Position numbers and translations under genes: made by a program
Shown: piece after piece, positions 54,642 to 64,000 of the stretch
Layout: the number at the start of each line of letters is the position of its first letter
Position numbering within the stretch: the first letter of the stretch is position 1
The notes under the pieces: model-generated
Told to the model about the DNA's origin: nothing
Databases searched by the model: none
The model's input: only the letters and a program-made list of their open reading frames with translations
Origin: Cephalotus follicularis
Lineage: Eukaryota > Streptophyta > Magnoliopsida > Oxalidales > Cephalotaceae
NCBI GenBank assembly: GCA_001972305.1
Contig: BDDD01003374.1
Coordinates: 62,001 to 126,000 of the forward strand
Direction of reading: 5' to 3'
Length of the DNA: 64,000 bases

Positions 54642-57165
54642 GGTTGGAAACCTGGCAAGGGTTCCTAGTCAATTTGGTCCTTGGACGCAAGTGTGTATAA
54701 TATAAATTTTTCAAAAACACAAAGACAGCAAGTCAAGGTTCACACTAACATTTTAGTACCAAATAAATAAGCCTAGGATAACAATCGAAGAAAAACAAAT
54801 ATCTAGCATGCATACAAAGATAAACCGAAACCATATCGGTAACCATAAATATAAAAGGGAAGCGGCCATACCAATGTTGGAGGCTTCACCACTTTTCCGC
54901 TACACGCTTGCAGCAGCTACCGCCCATCACCGGACCTCTTTCCCATCACCGAACCCACTGCTCGGAATCCAGCGAGCCTGTCAGACGTCGATCAAGACAC
55001 CAATGGACTCCAGATGCACCGATCTATCCACTGGTGGTGGAGACTCGACGGGAAGCGCCCCGGAACGCTCAGGCACCGCTGGCAGTGGCAGCAACTCACT
55101 GAGTTTGACTCAGTGAGTTCCGATTCAACCCACTGGTGGACCAGCCATGCCATAACCAGCTTCCAAAAGCCCCTATCTTCTCACCGGTGGCTGAGACTCG
55201 TCATGGAACGGGCAGTCACAATGAGTCGGCGAGTCTGACTCACTGAGTTAACTCGCCATATCAAACCAGGGTCGGCCACTTTAGCCTCGTGCCATAGAGC
55301 ACTCGATCTAGGCACCAGCAACAAGGACTAGCCGTTACTCGGCGCGTAACGCCAAGTCATAGCGTCCTGACGCGTCAACTAGTCTAGTTGACTCACCAAA
55401 CCCAAACAGGCCAGAAAATGACCGAAAAAAGAAGAGAATGATCAAAATGGATAGAGCCATCAATTTGGCTCCATCCACAGTGATTATCGACGATGGAAGA
55501 GATGCTGTGAGAGGTGTGACGAAAAAAACGTGTCACTGTCGTCAAAGACAAATAGAGGAGAAAGAAGGAGAAAACGAGAGAGTGAGGGGATGAGACATAC
55601 CATGGAAAGACGATCGCCTTCTCCCAGCCACCGGGGTGAAGCGCAGTCGTCTTCTCCTACCGAGCGTGGCTCTTGCTCACTGAACACGTTTAACGCGTTG
55701 CTCTCCCTTGCCAAAAACGCATCCGTGCGTTTTTGCATGTGTCATGGACATAAGAGACAAAAATTCACTTAAGCCAAAAACCAATTTTCCCTTACATTAA
55801 AATGTCTCTCACATTTTTAATTTAAACTTGTTTCTCCCTTTAACAATTAAAGACTCTCTCTTTAATTTGATTTAATAAAAATTAAATCATGCTCCAGCAT
55901 TATATCTCTTAATATATTAATAAGGCAAATTGTGGAGAGAGAAACAAACCACAAATGTCTAATTAATATATACTAGTTAAAAACTAGATTTACCACAAGG
56001 CGAGCATGTGTTCAGCATGCATCACTTTTACAATAATCAAGCGGGACCCGAAAGCCAGGTGGATTTTCATTACGATGATAAATTTTCCAGAACATCCCAA
56101 AGTTCTGGTACGACTATCCAGCTAATAGCCCCGGTGTGATCTATAATCACCCCCGGATCCGTGGACCACAAACTACCACATCTATCAGTCATTAGTCAGT
56201 TCCCCAGTACTTTATCACTATCATCAGTATGTGTGCCGCATATCCTTCATCATCTCAGCTTCGACCGCAGACTAGGGTTTTGATAAATGTCACCCCTAGG
56301 TAAAACTGCGATAACTATAATTCCATGATCGCACTGAGACTATGGGAGATATCCCCGGAAACCTCTCGTTCCCAATCTCCCAGTGCTTGGCCAGGAGTTT
56401 AAGTCTTCAACGGTCATAGATGTTATAGAGCCTATAACCCTCAACACGGGTGTGCCGATCCCATCTTGTGAACTCGCCCATACATCTCGATGCAGCTCCC
56501 ACAAGGCGTAAAGACAACCCTTTTGCCAAAATGTGGCTAGTGCTGGGAAAGGCGAAAATCAAAGCCAAGCAGTTACTACACAATGCATGCCAGCCGCTCA
56601 GGTCTAAGGACACAACGTAAATCACGTATGATCTACTAGTCACCTTTGACTAAACATTACCACGATAATAGGAACTCTATTGACAGAGGTGTTGACTCTC
56701 AAAATAGATAACCTATGGTGCGTCGGTTTAGTGTCGTGCCTCTGCACACACCCCGCATTAGATTTTGGGTAAAACCCAAATGGCAATGATATGATCCATC
56801 CTCCTTTACCATTCGGAGCAAGCATAACACGACAAGTCTTTGCGGTTCATCAATTACCCTAAGAAAGTGAACCTATGACTTGGAACTTTTGTCACAAGGG
56901 AGTAAGGATCTCATTCTCATAACCTCTCAGGCACGAGATCCAACCCTTTACGGATAGGGCGCTATATGTGTATTTAGTTGACATGGTGATCAACTGATCC
57001 ATTAAGACGGTTTGGGATAATACATATAGCCAGATGCCAATGTTTATTAAATATGCATAATAAAACACGAATGGAACTAAGAATGTATGATTCAAGAGTG
57101 TGTCATATGTAAAGTACATATATCTGCAGCCTCCTCGTGGCTTGAAGGGACACCCTAATCTAACA
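54642..57165 (-). mobile_element. Copia D 5' LTR
   Basis: On the plus strand it runs from GGTTGGAAACCTGGCAAGGG to CACCCTAATCTAACA and matches the 3' LTR. The terminal TG has become GG. It holds the GACTCG array at 55020-55400 and the CCCCGGATCCGTGGACCAC block at 56152. Frames at 54808-55238, 55484-55772 and 56407-57197 are LTR text shared with the other copies. Confidence 0.9.
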
Positions 57166-58006
57166 CTTCCTAGCTGCCTCCCCAATCCATAACACACGCT
57201 TGGAGCATATCATCAAGAGTCTGAATCATCCGTTCAGACTAACAATCCGTTTGGGGATGAAAAGCTGTACTTAAACTCAGTTGGGTACCAGATGCTGCCT
57301 GCAGTCTCTTCCGAAATCGGGAAGTGAACCACGGATCTCTGTCACAAACAATGCTAATCGGCACACCATGGAGTCTCACTATCTCCCCAACATATAGAGA
57401 TGCTAACCGACCCAGAGAGTAATTCGTTTGAATTTCAAGAAAATGGGCAGACTTTATAAAGCAGTCGACAATGACCCATATAGCATCATGGTTAGCTCTC
57501 GTCCGTGGCAATCCTGTCGCAAAATCCATAGTGATATGCTCCCATTTCCATTGTGTCATCGGTAACGGCTATAATAGTCCAGCTGGTCTTTGGTGTTCCG
57601 CCTTAATCTGTTGACAGGTCAGGCAGGAAGCAACATATTCAGCTATCTTTCTCTTCATATTATTTCACCAGTAACTAGGCTTAAGATCTCAGTACATCTT
57701 GGTACTCCCCAGATGATCTGCGAAACTAGAGCGATGGGCTTGCGATAGCAACTCATCTTTCAACCCCTTGTCATTAGGAACACATATTCTGCCCTGGTAT
57801 CTTATCAATCCGTCACAATGGACTGAGAATTCGGGCCGTAACCCACCTCGACCATCCAATGAAACTCCAAGTAAATCTATATCCTTTCCTTGAGCCTCTC
57901 TAATCCTATCCATTAACTGTGGCCATGCATGAATCTGGAAAACCATCAAGCAAGCTAATCAATGACTCAAAGCGTCAGACTCCACATTAGCTTTACCTGG
58001 ATGGTA
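57166..58006 (-). pseudogene. pol: Chromovirus integrase (N-terminal and core part)
   Basis: In sense from 57949: DGLIRYQGRICVPND, then LLSQAHRSSFADHLGSTKMY (zinc-finger region), and from 57559 WKWEHITMDFATGLPR, VIVDCFIKSAHF, LHGVPISIVCDRD and STAFHPQTD. A stop follows at the usual GQSER, then QTLDDMLQACVMDWGG. A Trp-to-stop change and the copia insertion end the part here; it continues at 42995. The two visible acidic residues (DF, CDRD) belong to the D-D-E triad. Confidence 0.9.
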
Positions 58007-59263
58007 CTATATCTCGCAATTGTAATCGTTGAGCAACTCCATCCACCTTCTTTGTCTCATATTCAAGTCCTTCTGGGAAAATAAGTGCCTTAAGCTTTTG
58101 TAATCGCTATATACTTCAAACTTCGTGCCATATAAATAATGCCTCCATTTGCGTAACATGAAGACTATCGCTGCCAACTCAAGATCATGAGTTGGGTAGT
58201 TCTCTTCGTGAGGTTTTAACTTTCTTGAGGCATAAGCAATCACTTTTCCATTCTTCATAAGTACACATCCCAAGCCACTTCCGGAAGCATCGATGCACCC
58301 AACAATGTCTTCATCAACCTCTGGCAAGGCCAATATAGGTGCAATAATTAGGCGATGCTTCAAATCTTGAAAACTCTGCTCAGCCATCATCCCAAACAAA
58401 AGCCGTCTTCTTTTAAGTCAATCGTGTCAATGGCATAGCAATCCGTGAGAATCCTTCGACAAAAAGGCGATAATAGCCAGCTAAGCCTAAGAAACTATGG
58501 ACCTCAGACACGTTTGTTGGCCGTCTCCAATCCCTTACCACTTCTATTTTTGTTGGGTCCACAGAAAGGCCAACACTGGAAATGACATGACCTAGAAAAG
58601 CCACCTCTGACAGCCAAAACCCATATTTGTCAAACTTGGCATTCATTCGATGTTTTCTTAAGGTATGCAATGTCAAGTGTAAATGTTCTCCATGGTCCTC
58701 CATAGACTTAAAGTACACCAATATATCGTCAATAAAGACCACAATGAATTGGTCGAGATATGGGCTAAACACCTGGTTCATCAGGCTCATAAATGCGAAA
58801 GGGGCATTGGTCACCCCAAAAGGCATCACCATTAATTCATAATATCCATACCATGACCTAAAAGCTGTATTTGGAATGTCTTATGCTCTACTCTGAGCTG
58901 ATGATACCCTGTTCTCAGATCTAACTTGGAGAACACTGACGATCCTTTCAACTGGTCAAACAATTCATCAATATGCGGCATCAGATACTTATTCTAGAGT
59001 GTAGCCTTATTAAGCTGCCGATAATCAACACACATTCTTAAGGATCCATCTTTCTTCTTGAAAAACGGAACAGGCGCTCCCCACGGGGAAACACTCGGTC
59101 TGATGAAACCCTTATCGAGAAACTCCTGTAATTGTAATTTCAATTCCTTTAACTCAGTAGGGGCCATACGATACGGAGCTCTCGATATAGGTGCTCTTCC
59201 TAGCAGAAGATCTATAACAAACTCCACACTTCTCTCAGGAGGCAAGGATGTCAACTCCTTCAA
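58007..59263 (-). pseudogene. pol: Chromovirus reverse transcriptase and RNase H
   Basis: In sense: 59263-58994 [40 protein letters not shown] and [13 protein letters not shown]; 58832-58413 [20 protein letters not shown], the catalytic [28 protein letters not shown] and [11 protein letters not shown]; 58399-58007 RNase H with [40 protein letters not shown] and [13 protein letters not shown]. All domains are recognisable, but three frames and several stops are needed. Sequence is typical of Tekay/Del-like chromoviruses. Confidence 0.95.
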
Positions 59264-59398
59264 AAACGAATCCGAGTACTCACAGACAACTAGAACATCC
59301 TCCAGCTTCGGAATCTATTTCCTATCGTCGGTCACATATGCCAAGTATCCACTGCAACCTTGCGTTAAACGCTTGTCAGCATGTATAGTAGAAATCAT

Positions 59399-59821
59399 CT
59401 AAACTGCATGATGCTCTAAGGTTCCAATAAACTTGAACTGAGGCTGTCTTGGTATACTGAAGGTTATGACCTTTCTGTTACAATCCACATGGGCATAATG
59501 TGTCGCTAACCAGTCCATGCCATGAATTACATCTAACTCACCCATAGGCAGCACAATCAGAACCGCTAGCAAACTATGACCAGCGATCTCTATAACACAA
59601 GAATTACATATCCATTTTGCAATCACAGACTCTCCCATAAGAGTACTAACCTCAATCATAAAAGGTAAACACTCAGGCTCCACAGTAACATTGCATATAA
59701 AATGAGATGCAATGTATGAATGGGATGAGCCCGGATCAATAAGAGTCCGTGCCATACATCGAGAAACATAAACCATGCCTCCAATCACTGAGGTAGATCC
59801 TCCTACTGCCCTCTGATCCAT
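59399..59821 (-). pseudogene. pol: Chromovirus aspartic protease
   Basis: A 140-codon frame: VSRCMARTLIDPGSSHSYIA gives the DPGS active-site variant common in plant gypsy proteases, followed by MGELDVIHGMDWLATHYAHV and DCNRKVITF. It lies between gag and RT and is separated from RT by a stop at about 59400. Confidence 0.85.
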
Positions 59822-60565
59822 CGCATATACTTTACCCTACATGGTAGGTGTTGATCCCATCGGTTGTTTCCCTCGGTCTCTTCTTGTCACTGAAGGTGTA
59901 CCGGTACCAGAATTACCCTGTTGCTGACGGGAACCACTGCCTTGCTGATACCCAATACTCTGGTTCTACTAAGAACCTCCACGAGATCCACCTGAACCCT
60001 GCCCAGGCTGATCCAAAAAACTGTATCTACCATGAGGGCACTCCCTAGTCCCATGATCGGAAGCCCCACATACCATACATTTACCAGCTCTCCACCAGCA
60101 ATCATTAAATGTGTGATCAGTGCGACCATAATGCACGCACTGCTCAATGAGAGCCTATCCACTGTCACTGGAAAATTTGGAATGACCTCCTTGAGACATA
60201 GACCTCCTAAGCTCTCTCTGCTAGAAGCCATGACCACCACTCCTCCGTTGAGACCCTCTGGTTTGTCCTTTATGTCTAGAAAATTTTGATGGACTGCCCG
60301 TACCCTGAGGCGAGCCACCCTAACTAGTACTACTGTTCCCTGACCTCGGGGACTTGTTACTACTCCTTGAACTCCTTCTTGATTTCCCACATGAGAGAGA
60401 TGGTCTATTGTTATCATTATGAATTCTCAAATTACGCAATTGATCAATTATTAACTCAATCTCCTTGGCTCTACTAGCTATCTTTGGAAAATATCTCAAT
60501 CGTTGCAGTACCAGCTTCAGCCTAATATCTTGTCTCAATCCATTTAGGAACTTCTTAGCCCTTTG
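59822..60565 (-). pseudogene. gag: Chromovirus gag C-terminus with zinc knuckles
   Basis: In sense, AKKFLNGLRQDIRLKLV (near 60550) is the gag core tail, then an Arg/Ser-rich linker. A degenerate knuckle, CVHYGRTDHTFNDC, has Tyr for the second Cys, and an intact CCHC, CMVCGASDHGTREC, lies at about 60035-60076. Several stops interrupt the frame. The 5' part of gag is cut off by the 60566 LTR. A 176-codon minus frame at 59887-60417 is a different, spurious phase. Confidence 0.8.
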
Positions 60566-61216
60566 TGCAATGACCAAGGTCCAATTTTGGGTATTGGAAT
60601 TGTTGTTTTGGGCATTGGAAAAATTTTCTTTTCCTTTGGGAAGAGTTAGGCCTTAAGTGGTTTTGATTGTATGGTTTTGGTCTTGGTTGGTTTTGCTAAT
60701 GCTTTTGCATTTTGGCAGGATGGTGAGGTAGTGTGCAAGTGGGTGTGGCAGGTGGTGTAAGGAATGTAGTGTCCCATCTTGTCAAGCACACACCACTTCA
60801 CGTCAAAGTAGTATAGGCACATCAAGGATCCGTTGTATCAGTGGTTGGTGCCAGAAGTAAGAAGTTGAGAGAAGTGTGTAAGTTTTCTGCACTTTTCTTC
60901 TTAACTTCTGAAGTTTCCATTGGCGAAGACGAGTTTTGCCTAAAGTTCTCGGACCTTGACTTCGTAGAGGTGAGCTCTTCCTTTCTTCATCTTCTTTCCT
61001 CTGTTTGTTCAGCAATGTGTATGCCAAACCTCCCGTTTAAGATGCAGTCAGAGATGGTGACGGTGGTCGTGGTGCCCCATGGTGGTATGTGGAGCGTTGT
61101 GGATGGTCAGGGTGACTATCCGAAGAGATGATCATGCATGTAGGCTTCTTGCATTTTTTCCTCTATTTTTGTACAGACTGTGCTAAGTCTGTGCTTCTTG
61201 TTCTTTGTTCTTGTAG

Positions 61217-61274
61217 CTGAGGAGCCGAGCGTCGATCCTGAGCTATAGGAGATGTGCGGAGGTATGGATAAGTG
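61217..61274 (+). other. Putative small LTR exon
   Basis: TTCTTTGTTCTTGTAG ends at 61216, a strong polypyrimidine-AG acceptor, and GTG|GTGAGTGGGAC starts at 61275. GAG|GTGAGC at 60970 could be the first donor. TTGGGCTAATCCCC and GTTTTTTTGTAG at 62251-62282 could close a second intron of 1,008 bases. Prediction only. Confidence 0.35.
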
Positions 61275-62789
61275 GTGAGTGGGACATTCCTTCTTTTATC
61301 ATGAAACAGTTGAGAGTCCTAAGCTATTTTGTGTCCTCGGATATGTATATGTGTATATATATGTATACATTCCTTCCATGGTGTCTCTGTTCTGGGAGTC
61401 ATTTCTTCCTTGTTTTGACATATTTCTTTCCAGTTGCTATTGATTTTCGAGCTGGTGAGCTTGAGGTTATGGGTGATATTTCCCCTTGTTTTATCCTATT
61501 TATATATGTCATAACTTTTGTTGATACCATGTGTTTTTGGTTCTGGATACTGGTTACTACGAATTGTGAGGATCGATGTGATGCTCTTCCATGGGATTCC
61601 CGACGAAGGATGGTCTGTGCGGTGATTAGCTGACCTTCCAGTTGAAGTTACCATACATGATTGCCGATGACGGTGGTACCTTGCTGTAATTCGCTGGCCC
61701 CTCAGTTGATGTTCGTGATTTGCTTGTTTCCCAGGGGATGGGTTCGACACTGATCAATCGGCACCTTAGGTGGAAAGCCAAGACTTGTGGCTCTCTGTAT
61801 CGATACATGGTAGGTGGTGCACTCCATGCAAGCCTATGATCTTCATTTCTAGTCAGGGACTGTTGAGGTATCGCTGCCGTGAAACTCGATGCCAGCAGAT
61901 GTATGGATTTTGGACAAGGTGAAAGTCCGAGGTGGGTTTTGGTAATGTGGCAGGTACCAGTATTCCTCTGATCAATTGATCCCTAGAGTTTTGATCCTTT
62001 TCTTGGGTCCTCGGGAAATTGGGTTTGGACAAATTGCCTTACTTTTATCTCGCATACTATTGTTTCATAGAATTGTTGATATACGTATCTTTTGCTACTT
62101 TATATATACTCCAAGTTGTCTTTGATTCTTGATAAGTGTCCTCGGGTGGTGAGCCAAGGTGGGCTTTTTAGCCAGTTGGGCATAACCTTTTGCTCAGCAT
62201 CTAGTGTCGTCAGGCATTATGGAATGCTTTCTTTCCCCTCTCACTAGTCTTTGGGCTAATCCCCTCCCAAGTTTTTTTGTAGTTGAGGAAACAGGTGAAG
62301 TACTTCCCACGTCGGACAACGTTAAGGACTTGTTGCGAGGTAGACCGAGGAGTATGCTCTTCCCCTGGCCTTCTGGGCTAGTTCCCTTCATGCATTTGGC
62401 ACATACTTTTGGGTTGTTTTGTAATCTTTTGTAAACAATCTAGTATATGAACCTTGGGAGAATTTGGTGTATAATTTCTATTTTTATAAGATGATGATTC
62501 CTTTTTATGATACGGTGATTGTTTATCTTCCTCCTCAGGAGTCTTTACCTTGATGATGCTTGATGTTTTAGGTTGCTTAGACCTTTGTACCGAGCACCCG
62601 TGGAGAGGTATGAATATATGTGTTGTTCCTGGGGATAGTGGTCAGGCGTTGGATCAACCTTAGGCTAGAATTTTTGCACAGCAGGCTTCCTCGGTGGGAT
62701 GCAAGACCATCACGGTCGTTGTTCGAGCATGTTTCGTGTCCTAGGGATGTAGATGTAAGACCACTAGGTTAGTTAGCATCCTTGGATGT

Positions 62790-63110
62790 GAGGGATGCTA
62801 GGGAACCTGGTTATGGTGAGTCCCTGGGACTTTGGTGTGTCCCCAAGATTTTGTGTGTCCTCGGACTTGAGCGAGTCCTCAGACTTTGGTTTGTCCTTGG
62901 ACTTGAGAGAGTCCTAAGACTTTCGTGTGTCTCAGGACATTTTGGTGTCCTCGGGCATTTTGGTTTCTTGGGTATCCGCGGACGCCTAGTTTGTGTTGAG
63001 GCCCAAGTGCTTAGGAGTTGTTGTCGAGGTGAAGAGTTGTAGCGTTTGGCTCCTCGGGCTTTTAGCAGACCTTCGATGTTAAGTGGGCATGTGTGGGAGA
63101 TGTGTGGATT
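62790..63110. other. GTCCTCGG motif array in LTR E
   Basis: About 30-base phased words: GAGTCCCTGGGACTTTGG, GTGTCCCCAAG, GTGTCCTCGGACTTGAG, GAGTCCTCAGACTTTGG, TTGTCCTTGGACTTGAG, GAGTCCTAAGACTT, GTGTCTCAGGACATTTTGG and GTGTCCTCGGGCATTTTGG. It occupies the same LTR third as the array at 10480-11245. Confidence 0.7.
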
Positions 63111-63363
63111 CCTCGGGCTTAAGCGAAATGGTGAGTTTGGTTTCTTAGTAGTTTCTTTCGAGTCTCAACCCTTTTTCTTGGGACACAGCGTGGTATCGCG
63201 TGTTCCTTGCTCTGGATTTGTCGTCGAGCTTTTACATTTTAAGACGCCTGGAGCTTTTCTTGGTGTTTTTCTTGGGTGGTTTTGGTTTAGAGGGTTTTTG
63301 GCAGGTGTGCCATCCCCGACAGAGCTCGTCTCCCCGGGTGTTTTTGGAACGGGCCCTGTTAGC

Positions 63364-63378
63364 TTGGTATCTGAGTGT
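63364..63378 (+). promoter_or_regulatory. Primer-binding site (tRNA-Met-like)
   Basis: TTGGTATCTGAGTGT lies three bases after the LTR end. TGGTATCTGAG is close to TGGTATCAGAGC, the initiator tRNA-Met PBS. It marks the start of the internal region. Confidence 0.6.
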
Positions 63379-63555
63379 CCGGTTTGGTGTTGTGTAAGCG
63401 GTGGGATGAAGCCTTGGATTAGTGGTAGTTTTGTCGTTGCGAGAATCCTAAGAATAGTGTTTCCTTGGTTTTTCTTGGGTTCCTTGGGTTGTGCATTGCA
63501 TGCATCTCATGTAGATGCTTTTGCTCAAGTAATCCCCTAACGTTGCATATGAAAG

Positions 63556-64000
63556 ATGGTAGTGCCCCGTGGCCAACCCAGTGGACGTGGTCGAATTGGA
63601 AGTCGTGGTCAGGGAAGAGGTAGAGTGGCCTCTCCAGCATGCATGGAGCCTGAAGTTCATGCCAAACCAGGAGTGGAAGGACAGGAAGCTCAGCCGACGG
63701 TGATAGATGATGCTTCGGTAGTGCAGTCTGCTACGTATGTTCCTCCTCAAGTTGGTGTAGATAGTCAGACGGATATGATGCAAACGTTTTTGATGATGGC
63801 CCAAGCTTTGGGTGTTGCTAGGCCTCAAGCCTTACTGGTTGAACGTATGCAGCGCTTAGGAGCTACGACCTTTGAAGGAACGGCCGACTCTGTAGATGCA
63901 GAGGCATGGTTGAGCCGAGCAGAAGAGATCTTTGAACAGATCAGGATCGTGGACGATTCACCACACAGCAGGCTGCTAACAGAAATAAAGCCCGAAACAG
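63556..64000 (+). CDS. gag: Gypsy gag, N-terminal part (runs off the window)
   Basis: The ATG at 63556 opens 148 codons without a stop to the window end. The N-terminus is Arg/Gly-rich (RGQPSGRGRIGSRGQGRG), followed by QTFLMMAQALGVARPQALLV, MQRLGATTFEGTADSVDAEA and WLSRAEEIFEQI. The F-G, A-WL and FE-I pattern is the start of the gag capsid fold in Tekay/Del-like chromoviruses. The start codon is the first ATG of this frame after the PBS. Being uninterrupted, it may belong to the youngest element in the window; the rest cannot be judged here. Confidence 0.8.
   Translation, partial: MVVPRGQPSGRGRIGSRGQGRGRVASPACMEPEVHAKPGVEGQEAQPTVIDDASVVQSATYVPPQVGVDSQTDMMQTFLMMAQALGVARPQALLVERMQRLGATTFEGTADSVDAEAWLSRAEEIFEQIRIVDDSPHSRLLTEIKPET

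Larger units (their letters stand above)
42996..57165 (-). mobile_element. Ty1/copia element (family D), LTR to LTR, with internal duplication
   Basis: Two D LTRs bound the element: 42996-45500 (3' LTR) and 54642-57165 (5' LTR). A PBS for initiator tRNA-Met lies at 54628-54639. The flanks CCTCC (42991-42995) and CTTCC (57166-57170) make a 4/5 target duplication, and removing the element rejoins the integrase gene of the surrounding chromovirus. Subtracting the 3,065-bp duplication and the 1.1-kb hAT-like insert leaves about 4.9 kb internal sequence, normal for copia. Pol is on the minus strand and heavily decayed. Confidence 0.9.
60566..63361 (+). mobile_element. Family E LTR, 5' LTR of a plus-strand gypsy element
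   Basis: The left border is approximate; TGTGCAATGACC at 60565 is the likeliest start, inside the gag of the minus-strand element. Landmarks shared with 8563-11251 are GTGAGTGGGACATTCC (61275), TTTGGGCTAATCCCCTCCC (62250) and a GTCCTCGG-rich distal third, and the end GGAACGGGCCCTGTTA is followed by a PBS. Open frames at 60841-61131, 61301-61633, 62204-62434 and 62782-63042, and the first part of 63046-63540, are T/G-rich LTR text with no recognised domain. Confidence 0.75.

Noticed and set aside
59887-60417. 176-codon minus frame as a novel protein
   Set aside because: It is out of phase with gag; the correct phase shows the CCHC knuckle over the same bases.
63046-63540. 164-codon plus frame before gag as an extra element gene
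   Set aside because: It runs across the LTR end and the PBS, so it cannot be an independent gene of the element.

Overview
The window is repeat-rich nuclear DNA from a flowering plant. I find no host protein-coding gene and no tRNA. Nearly every recognisable reading frame belongs to a plant LTR retrotransposon: Ty3/gypsy chromovirus (Tekay/Del-like), Ty3/gypsy Athila, or Ty1/copia. Almost all carry stops, frameshifts or deletions. PBS and PPT signals of plant type, a hAT-like non-autonomous DNA transposon, a 5S rRNA-derived patch and a poly(A)-tailed retroposon complete the picture.

LTR families used below (defined from this window only). A: forward-strand ends TGTCACGCCC and GGGGTATTACA, sense on the minus strand (1-576, 577-5343, 31446-35640, 40497-42273). 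B: begins TGTAATAACCG and ends CGGGGTGTGACA in the sense direction (14624-17136 and 20634-22164 on minus; 31806-34368 on plus). C: TGTAATGACCCG to GGCGCTACA (18324-19736, 24977-27131). D: copia LTRs with ends TTGGAAACCTGG and CCTAATCTAACA (23.4-25.0 kb plus a tip at 27.15 kb, 30028-31445, 42996-45500, 54642-57165). E and E-like: 8563-11251, 60566-63361 and the large 6454-13069. F: copia LTR starting TGTTGACATTTTTG (13272-14620).

Layout. 1-6 kb: two abutting family A LTRs with internal tandem duplications. 6-13.3 kb: a copia pol gene split by a 3.9-kb E-like solo LTR (target duplication ACAGG) that itself holds an E LTR (target duplication TATTT). 13.3-14.6 kb: LTR F. 14.6-22.2 kb: a recombined minus-strand chromovirus with B LTRs and a nested C LTR. 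22-31.4 kb: copia D fragments, a second C LTR and a poly(A) retroposon. 31.4-35.6 kb: LTR A with a B LTR nested inside (target duplication ATATA). 35.6-40.5 kb: an Athila element that lost most of RT and all of RNase H. 40.5-60.6 kb: a minus-strand chromovirus split by a complete minus-strand copia element that carries a 3,065-bp tandem duplication and a hAT-like insert. 60.6-64 kb: a plus-strand chromovirus whose LTR and gag start lie here; the rest is outside the window.

The most unusual signal is not a gene. LTRs of several unrelated gypsy and copia families carry dense arrays of a short palindromic word centred on GTCGAC, in three flavours: GGCGTCGACGCC or AAGCGTCGACGCTT, AACAGTCGACTGTT, and GAGTCGACTC. 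In family B two arrays sit at matching LTR positions in two copies, yet the flavour differs wholesale between them. The commonest variants are exactly what CpG deamination would give. I read this as a candidate sequence-specific recognition system shared by, or acting on, many retrotransposons; that reading is inference.
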